DNA of 25,000 bases, taken from the NCBI GenBank assembly GCA_905221605.1, contig CAJNDS010001447.1, positions 575,716 to 600,715 on the forward strand, in the 5' to 3' direction. The translations under genes were made by a program, and so were the position numbers. The notes below the pieces were generated by a model. That model saw nothing but the letters and a program-made list of their open reading frames with translations, was not told the DNA's origin and searched no databases. This document shows positions 20,919-25,000 of the stretch, one piece after another; position 1 is the stretch's first letter; every line of letters starts with the position of its first letter. Source of the stretch: Symbiodinium natans. Its lineage: Eukaryota; Sar; Dinophyceae; Suessiales; Symbiodiniaceae.

Positions 20919-21254
20919 AACCCTTATGTACACTATATATCAACAAAACAGGTACCAAGGCACCCCCCTCCCCCCCTCCCAATAAAACCAAAATACATAC
21001 ATGAGCCTCCAACGTCCCTGAGCAGTTCTGTCAGTCCATCTTGGACCTGGGCAGACGGTACACCTGAGCACAACCAGTTTGCGGCCTTGACATCCTTCCA
21101 AGACGAGAGGGTTCTTCGACAAGGAGACGCCACATGGCTGAGGCACGGCCGCTTCCAGCGCTTTCGTCGGTTGGTGTCCGACGATGTTCCCTGTGCTCGA
21201 TGGAGAGACCGGCTCACCTTCTTTGTCTTCAATGGGGTTTGCAACCGAGCCTAG
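20919..21254 (+). CDS. Best coding candidate: ~84-residue exon, family not recognised
   Basis: Stop-free for 111 codons, TAG at 21252-21254. From about 21003 it reads like a folded protein: EPPTSLSSSVSPSWTW, ADGTPEHNQFAALTSFQD, ERVLRQGDATWLRHGR, FQRFRRLVSDDVPCAR and WRDRLTFFVFNGVCNRA. Composition is balanced, with Trp, aromatic and paired Arg residues, and the frame has no telomeric peptide. The part before 21003 (Pro-rich, from a CT tract) is probably intron. There is no ATG, so it would be an internal or last exon. Minus-strand frames over the same bases are Lys/Arg/Cys-rich by composition and look like shadows. I see no known motif. Confidence 0.52.
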   Translation, partial: NPYVHYISTKQVPRHPPPPLPIKPKYIHEPPTSLSSSVSPSWTWADGTPEHNQFAALTSFQDERVLRQGDATWLRHGRFQRFRRLVSDDVPCARWRDRLTFFVFNGVCNRA

Positions 21255-21261
21255 ACCTAGG

Positions 21262-21605
21262 ATTTCGGGTTTTGGGTGTTATGGAATCAGGGTTTCTAAG
21301 GTTTTACGGTTTAGGGTTTAAGTATTTAGGGTTTTAGGTTTTAGGTTTTAAGGAATTAGGGTTTAAGGTTTAGGATTTAGGGCTTTAGGGTTTCGGATGT
21401 AAGGATCTAGGGTTTTAGGGTTTCGCATTCTAGCGCTTTAGGTCATTAACACCTCAAACCCTAACTCCTTAAACCCTTATAAACCCTGGTTCCTTAACAC
21501 CCTACACCCTACTTCCTAAACCTATTACCCTACTTCCTGAAACCCTACAACCCTAATTCCTACACCTAAAACCCTAATTCCTTCAACCCTACAACCCTAA
21601 ATCCT
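21262..21605. repeat. Degenerate inverted telomere-like repeat
   Basis: Left half (21262-21432) is TTTAGGG-like with a longer period carrying ggaatyagggttt. Right half (21450-21605) is the complement type, with accctaattcct repeated every 25-30 bp. The aaggaattagggtttaagg on the left has matching complements on the right, so the block folds back on itself around 21440. Confidence 0.75.
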
Positions 21606-21700
21606 CTTCAGCTGGCGCCGGTGGCGTGGGCGGCGGCCTCTCTTCGAGTCCGCTGTGTCGGCGCCCTGGCGCTGCTGCCAACAACTGCTGGGAGGTTCAT
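21606..21700 (+). other. GC-rich coding-like island
   Basis: LAPVAWAAASLRVRCVGA then LALLPTTAGR in one frame. Ala/Leu/Val-rich like a signal or membrane segment, but GC-rich DNA gives this by chance. Confidence 0.25.
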
Positions 21701-21825
21701 GCTTTAGGTTTTGGGGTTTAGGGTTTAGGGTTTTTGGGGTTTAGGGTTTTTAGGGTTTAGGGTTTTTAGGGTTTAGGGTTGAGGGTTTAGGGTTTAGGGT
21801 TTATGGTTTAGGGGTTCAGGGCTTT
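21701..21825 (+). repeat. TTTAGGG array with TTTTTAGGG variants
   Basis: About 15 units; three carry two extra T. Confidence 0.92.
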
Positions 21826-21953
21826 CTGTAAGGGTCTTTATGGATTTCAGGCTAGCTTTCTTGGGGGTTCTGGGCTTTTTGCAAGGAGCCACATGGATTT
21901 CAGGCATGATTTTTGCTCGGGGGCTTGTTGTAAGGGTCTTCATGGATTTCAGG
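21819..21953. repeat. ~50-bp minisatellite, three units
   Basis: gggcttt-tgtaagggtctt-atggatttcagg at about 21819, 21872 and 21921, spaced 53 and 49 bp; the middle copy is the most diverged. Confidence 0.82.
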
Positions 21954-22166
21954 GGCTTGAGGGGTTTGTCCTTAAGGGAGGGGGTACCGCGTAGGGTAGC
22001 TTAGGGAGTAGAAGGGAGTATTAGGGATCTTTGTGTTGCATTCTTCCTTGAGCCCCTCCCTCCCTCAAGAACCTTATAAACCTAGTTGAAACTCGCAAGC
22101 TTGAAAGGCAAGCCGATGCCAGAAAAGTAGATCTTGAGCCATCCAGACCGTATATAAGATATACCC

Positions 22167-22266
22167 TGGGATGTTCCCCCTTTTGCTAACAGTCCTTAAT
22201 AGGGATTATAGTAAGGGAGCACCATAATCCTTATTCAGGACTGTTAGTATAAGGGGGAACATCCCA
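22167..22266. mobile_element. Intact 100-bp foldback element (family F1)
   Basis: Almost perfectly self-complementary. The arms TGGGATGTTCCCCCTT and CTAACAGTCCT match at about 39 of 45 positions, with a central loop near gtaagggagcac. Non-coding and MITE-like; the uninterrupted relative of 4836-4990. Confidence 0.85.
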
Positions 22267-22324
22267 ACATAAGCCCCAAGCCTACCTGGGCCCACAAAAG
22301 AAGGGGATGCCCAATGTTGGGGGA

Positions 22325-22339
22325 CCCCCCCCCCCCCCC
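22325..22339 (-). repeat. Poly-C tract (15)
   Basis: Preceded by ttggggga. Confidence 0.96.
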
Positions 22340-22407
22340 TGTGTGTTCATAGTGGGTGTCTGTGATTTTGCATCGAATCTGTCCCCTTTTCAGAGGACGT
22401 CTGGTTT

Positions 22408-22475
22408 ACGTATGAAGCAGGGTTTATATTACTGTTTTTGGCGAGTCTTTTTTACTATTGGTGAGTGTATATGTA
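22408..22475. repeat. Dispersed ~70-bp repeat (family F4), copy 2
   Basis: Homolog of 14631-14712 with a short deletion in the middle. It translates to MKQGLYYCFW and ECIC in the corresponding frame. Confidence 0.65.
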
Positions 22476-22558
22476 CCGGGTGTCCTTTTGGGGGTACAAG
22501 AAATATTTACCTACTTCATATAACTTAGGGCTTAAAAGCCATTAGGATCTGAGACTAA

Positions 22559-22669
22559 GGTTTGGTTGGGGCAATTAAGGCATCTTCGGGTGAAGGAATA
22601 GAGTCAGCAAGAAGCTTGCTTGAGGGGTTCGGGGTTCTTGGGCTTGGGGGTTTAGGGTTTAGGGTTTAG
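22559..22669 (+). CDS. Coding-like exon, Gly/Ser/Leu-rich
   Basis: 36 codons from a TAA at 22556 to a TAG in the next array. GLVGAIKASSGEGIESA then RSLLEGFGVLGLGG. Protein-like until the telomeric GLGFRV end. Confidence 0.35.
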   Translation, partial: GLVGAIKASSGEGIESARSLLEGFGVLGLGGLGFRV

Positions 22670-22720
22670 GGTTTAGGGTTTAGGGTTTAGGGTTTAGGGT
22701 TTAGGGTTTAGGGTTTAGGG
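22648..22720 (+). repeat. TTTAGGG array, perfect
   Basis: Ten units. Confidence 0.98.
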
Positions 22721-22860
22721 CAAGCAATGTGTTCTTTTGGGCCAAGGGCCAGCTGATCCCAGCCCTTGCCGCGAGGGTGAATCAGCTGTTGAGGTCGGAT
22801 TCTGCGGGGTGCTGTCTTTGGGTCTGTCAGAGCGTGGGTTGCTTCGGGTTTAGGGTTTAG
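22705..22860 (+). CDS. Coding-like exon flanked by same-strand telomere arrays
   Basis: 51 codons. The unique part (22721-22848) reads ASNVFFWAKGQLIPALA, then ARVNQLLRSDSAGCCLW, then VCQSVGCFG. Left edge TTTAG|GGC, right edge TTCGG|GTTTAG, so both edges can serve as splice sites made by the repeats. Hydrophobic/charged alternation and five Trp/Cys residues; no family recognised. Confidence 0.45.
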   Translation, partial: GLGFRASNVFFWAKGQLIPALAARVNQLLRSDSAGCCLWVCQSVGCFGFRV

Positions 22861-22917
22861 GGTTTAGTGTTAAGGGTTTAGGGTTTAATTAGGGTTTAGG
22901 GTTTAGGGTTTAGGGTA
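22849..22917 (+). repeat. TTTAGGG tract with TTTAATTAGGG interruption
   Basis: Nine units, two mutated. Confidence 0.93.
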
Positions 22918-23111
22918 TAAAGAGGCCTCAACGATGCGTAGAGATCCTCCTTGACGAACAGTTCAGCTTGTTGAAACTTGTGCGTACTAAAGTAGATAGG
23001 GTACCATTTGCAATTTATAAAGGTGACTGTGGCTCCGATGCATGTCATGGATAGATTAAGAATTAAATGATGTTGGACATACTTAGGCTCCTGCATTCCG
23101 AAATGCCTCAA
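22896..23111 (-). CDS. Possible coding region, minus strand
   Basis: 71 stop-free codons from a TTG; reads LNLSMTCIGATVTFINCK then FSTHKFQQAELFVKED and YASLRPL before telomeric peptide. Moderately protein-like; AT-richer than the plus-strand islands. Undetermined. Confidence 0.28.
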   Translation of the reverse strand: MRHFGMQEPKYVQHHLILNLSMTCIGATVTFINCKWYPIYFSTHKFQQAELFVKEDLYASLRPLYTLNPKP

Positions 23112-23124
23112 GTCTTAAACGCCG

Positions 23125-23145
23125 CCCCCCCCCCCCCCCCCCCCC
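23125..23145 (-). repeat. Poly-C tract (21)
   Basis: Longest homopolymer in the window. Confidence 0.97.
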
Positions 23146-23253
23146 TAGGTGCAATTTGGGGTGCATATAGGGTTTAATTAGGGTTCAGGGTTTAGGGTTC
23201 AAAGTATAGGCTTTAGGGTACGGGTTTAGAGTAGGCGGTGATTGTTCGGGGCG

Positions 23254-23388
23254 ATGGTGCCTCTATCCGCCCTTGGCGTGTTTTTGTTCCATGCTTTGAT
23301 TGCAGCTGCGGGGACAATATTTCGCCCTAAGCCCTTAATTCCAAACCCTGAGCCCCAATGCAGTCCAAGCTTAAAGCGGTGCACCTGA
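23254..23388 (+). CDS. Short ORF, 44 residues, hydrophobic N-terminus
   Basis: ATG at 23254, TGA at 23386-23388. MVPLSALGVFLFHALIAA, then AGTIFRPKPLIPNPEP, then QCSPSLKRCT. Residues 3-20 form a hydrophobic stretch that could be a signal anchor or signal peptide. The Pro/Asn middle comes from telomere-like units. Overlaps the next ORF in another frame. Confidence 0.33.
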   Translation: MVPLSALGVFLFHALIAAAGTIFRPKPLIPNPEPQCSPSLKRCT

Positions 23389-23453
23389 AAGCACGCGCCT
23401 CTGCCCCAAGCGCTGCAAGCCCGAAGCAATTTCCACTAAACCATACACCCTAA
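23358..23453 (+). CDS. Short ORF, 31 residues, basic
   Basis: ATG at 23358; MQSKLKAVHLKARASAP then SAASPKQFPLNHTP, TAA at 23451-23453. Lys/Ala/Ser-rich. Overlaps the preceding ORF by 31 bp in a different frame, so at most one is likely to be translated as shown. Confidence 0.3.
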   Translation: MQSKLKAVHLKARASAPSAASPKQFPLNHTP

Positions 23454-23530
23454 ACCCCAAGCCCAAAACCCCAAACCCTGACCCCTAAAGCCTACAATCC
23501 AAAGCATCCTAAAACCCCAAAATCCAAGAC
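23443..23530 (-). repeat. Degenerate CCCTAAA/CCCCAAA units
   Basis: Decayed units such as accccaa and ccctgacc. Confidence 0.75.
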
Positions 23531-23620
23531 CTGCATACTGGCGCGAAGACATAAATGAACAACAACATGTAGGGTTCAGGGTTTACGTAGGATTTAGGGT
23601 TCAGTTAGGGTTTGCCCTAG

Positions 23621-23830
23621 CGCCCTTCCTGCCAATACGCGCTTCCTGCCAAAGTCAGGGGAGAAGGCTTGGACCTGGAAGCACCGGATGTGGCTGGAGC
23701 TGTCACAGGCGGCATTACCAGGTTTGGGGGTTTTCTTGAGGACCAAATGATGACTAAAGGGTTGAGGGTTCAGGGTTTGGGGTTCATATACCCTAACCCT
23801 AAACTCTATACCCTAAACCCTAAACCCTAA
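23621..23830 (+). CDS. Coding-like exon, Gly-rich, up to 69 codons
   Basis: Starts after a TAG (23618-23620), runs into a CCCTAAA array. QYALPAKVRGEGLDLEA, then PDVAGAVTGGITRFGG, then FLEDQMMTKGLR. The AGAVTGGITRFGG stretch resembles Gly-rich membrane or carrier protein segments, but it is too short to assign. Another frame (KAWTWKHRMWLELSQ) is also open to 23742. Likely exon, frame not certain. Confidence 0.4.
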   Translation, partial: RPSCQYALPAKVRGEGLDLEAPDVAGAVTGGITRFGGFLEDQMMTKGLRVQGLGFIYPNPKLYTLNPKP

Positions 23831-23880
23831 ACCCTAAACCCTAAACCCTGAACCCTAAACCCTAAACCCTAAACCCTATA
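23792..23880 (-). repeat. CCCTAAA array
   Basis: About 12 units, with CTCTATA at the left and CCCTATA at the right edge. Confidence 0.96.
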
Positions 23881-24062
23881 CTACTACAATCCCCATCCTA
23901 TTTTGGAATTTTCGGTTTCAGGGCCGGAGCTTGGAACCTTCGATCCTGAAACCTGAAGTCCTTAATCCGAAAGCCCAAAAGCATGATGTGGTTTCCGGCC
24001 TTTTGGGGCGGTCGATACGGCTTCGTTGATAAGTAGTACCCTTGATTCCTTTGTGTTTTATT

Positions 24063-24134
24063 CAAGGTTCCCTTATACAGTAACCAACCCCAAAACATGT
24101 GCCCTTATTTTTATGTGGTTACTGGGGTACCAAG
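24063..24134. mobile_element. Dispersed element (family F3), copy 2
   Basis: CAAGGTTCCCTTATACAG to GGGGTACCAAG. Internal inverted repeat agtaacca / tggttact around an acat/atgt pair. Homolog of 14323-14396. Confidence 0.62.
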
Positions 24135-24189
24135 ACATATAGCCCTATAAGCCCTAAAAGCAAACCACTTTAGGTCTTAAGCGCTTAGG

Positions 24190-24429
24190 GTGTCGGGGTT
24201 GGCAATTCAGAAGAGGTCACGATTTCGGGATGAGGGCTTAGGAGTGTCAGTTATAAGGTGTATAGGGCTTCACGCAGGGCTGAAAGGGTTCATGCACTCC
24301 AATGTCGTAAATGTAGTACCTCTTGGGCGTAGCGTGCCAAACCTACTGAAGAGGAACTACAGCAGAGCCAAGGCAGAGAGTAATAAGCAAGGCAGGTTCT
24401 ATCACCCCCTGGGTCTTAGTAGGGAATGA
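24190..24429 (+). CDS. Coding-like exon left of foldback
   Basis: 79 stop-free codons from a GTG, TGA at 24427-24429 inside the foldback terminal repeat. From about 24262 it reads LHAGLKGFMHSNVVNVVP, then LGRSVPNLLKRNYSRA and KAESNKQGRFYHP. A CAG|GTTCTATC donor at about 24396 would end the exon before the foldback and join it in frame to 24515-24586. Family not recognised. Confidence 0.42.
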   Translation: MSGLAIQKRSRFRDEGLGVSVIRCIGLHAGLKGFMHSNVVNVVPLGRSVPNLLKRNYSRAKAESNKQGRFYHPLGLSRE

Positions 24430-24517
24430 GGGAATTAGGGTTATACATATATATATATATGTATGTACCCTTTAAGGGATCATATAGGGTACCTCATTCC
24501 CTCATTCCCTACTAAGA
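24414..24517. mobile_element. 104-bp element with perfect 22-bp terminal inverted repeats
   Basis: Left 24414-24435 and right 24496-24517 are exact reverse complements (TCTTAGTAGGG and on). The middle is an (AT)n hairpin flanked by agggt/accct. Non-coding. Coding-like frames lie on both sides and CTAAG|AA at the right end could be a 3' splice site: an introner-like candidate. Confidence 0.85.
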
Positions 24518-24586
24518 ACCAGCCAGGCAAGGCTAGCTGAGTTGACTCACGTCCTCTTTGCTCAGGGTTTAGGGTTTAGGGTTTAG
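24515..24586 (+). CDS. Coding-like exon right of foldback
   Basis: RTSQARLAELTHVLFAQG, then telomeric GLGFRV and TAG. Codons AGG CTA GCT GAG TTG ACT CAC GTC CTC. In phase with the exon at 24190 if the element is removed at the proposed sites. Confidence 0.35.
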   Translation, partial: RTSQARLAELTHVLFAQGLGFRV

Positions 24587-24631
24587 GGTTTAGGGTTTAG
24601 GGTTTAGGGTTTAGGGTTTAGGGTTTAGGGT
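24565..24631 (+). repeat. TTTAGGG array, perfect
   Basis: Nine or ten units. Confidence 0.98.
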
Positions 24632-24758
24632 AGCTAACCCTCCGTCCAAAATTCTAAGTAAACCCTAAGTCCTACCAAGCCTCGACTCCAAAGTTCTGGC
24701 AAGCCCGAAGTCCTAAGCTCTAAAATCGTAAGTCCTCAGAAAGGCCTAAAATCCTAAG

Positions 24759-24869
24759 CCCTGCCAAAAGCCCTAAAGCCCTAAAGCCCTAAAGCCCTAA
24801 AGCCCTAAAGCCCTAAAGCCCTAAAGCCCTAAGCCCTAAACCCTAAACCCTAAACCCTAAACCCTAAAC
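24759..24869 (-). repeat. CCCTAAAG octamer block then CCCTAAA
   Basis: Seven or eight CCCTAAAG octamers (24763-24826) followed by about five CCCTAAA heptamers. Confidence 0.96.
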
Positions 24870-24901
24870 CTGAAAAGCAAAAAAACCCTAAACCAGTCCC
24901 A

Positions 24902-25000
24902 ATGACTCTTGAGCCACAACTGAGAATCCTAGCCTGCCGCCGCAGCGAAGAGGCTCGAAGAAAGGAGCCTCGTAGGAGTCCCAGGTACCAAAGCAGAGGC
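24902..25000 (+). CDS. 5' part of an ORF running off the window
   Basis: ATG at 24902, open for all 33 codons to the window end: MTLEPQLRILACRRSEE then ARRKEPRRSPRYQSRG. Arg/Glu/Ser-rich, like RNA-binding or nuclear proteins in composition. It starts 30 bp after a telomeric array. The product cannot be named from this length. Confidence 0.4.
   Translation, partial: MTLEPQLRILACRRSEEARRKEPRRSPRYQSRG

Noticed and set aside
20933-21244. Minus-strand reading frames of 68-103 codons
   Set aside because: Their peptides are Cys/Arg/Ser/Gly-rich by composition; the plus-strand frame over the same bases is much more protein-like.
1-25000. CRISPR array or bacterial operon
   Set aside because: Repeats are telomeric heptamers with irregular spacers; no cas-like genes and no bacterial gene layout.
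1-25000. tRNA, rRNA or snRNA genes, and the dinoflagellate spliced-leader sequence
   Set aside because: I scanned for tRNA T-loop motifs, conserved rRNA segments and the ccattttggctcaag core of the spliced leader on both strands and saw none; a covariance-model search would be needed to exclude diverged copies.

Overview
This looks like nuclear DNA from a eukaryote with Arabidopsis-type telomeres, (TTTAGGG)n. The best guess is a dinoflagellate. Reasons: heptamer telomere units, short GC-rich coding-like islands rich in GCC/GAG/AAG/CTG codons, small foldback elements, and no bacterial-style operons. A chromerid, another alga or plant subtelomeric DNA is not excluded; no marker gene settles it and no dinoflagellate spliced-leader sequence was seen.

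Layout: the whole 25 kb is a mosaic of three interleaved components. (1) More than 50 tracts of TTTAGGG/CCCTAAA, from a few units to about 265 bp (11774-12038), in both orientations, some perfect and many degenerate (TGTAGGG, TTATAGGG, CTTTAGGG, GGGGGTTTA, TTGAGGG, TCTAGGG variants). (2) Unique islands of about 80-300 bp between tracts. Many are stop-free in a frame that reads like protein (for example 5292-5459, 6515-6658, 11673-11789, 17061-17186, 17794-17973, 20320-20607, 20919-21254, 22705-22860, 23621-23830 and 24902 to the end). None is recognisable as a named family, and none is a complete gene. Each telomere tract carries a stop in every frame every 21 bp, so a tract of more than three units closes any frame; the islands are best read as exons or gene fragments. 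(3) Small foldback (MITE-like) elements and other dispersed repeats, plus minisatellites and G/C homopolymers of up to 21 bp.

The most informative observations are comparative within the window. Two dispersed-repeat families each have one copy interrupted by a telomeric tract at a definable point (4836-4990 against 22167-22266; 19881-20013 against 9527-9621 and 15640-15734). There is a head-to-head TTTAGGG/CCCTAAA junction at 6631-6694. Two foldbacks (9943-10068 and 24414-24517) sit between coding-like islands in a way that could make them introns.

Limits: every coding call comes from reading six frames by eye, and several islands are open in two or three frames. Single confidences are therefore low, although the overall pattern is stronger than any one call. 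No tRNA, rRNA, transposase, reverse transcriptase or complete gene was recognised. About 400-600 bp of AT-richer sequence at 2640-3300 and 12040-12650 holds only weak minus-strand candidates; 14010-14450 and 17280-17460 hold dispersed or AT-rich repeats and no convincing gene.
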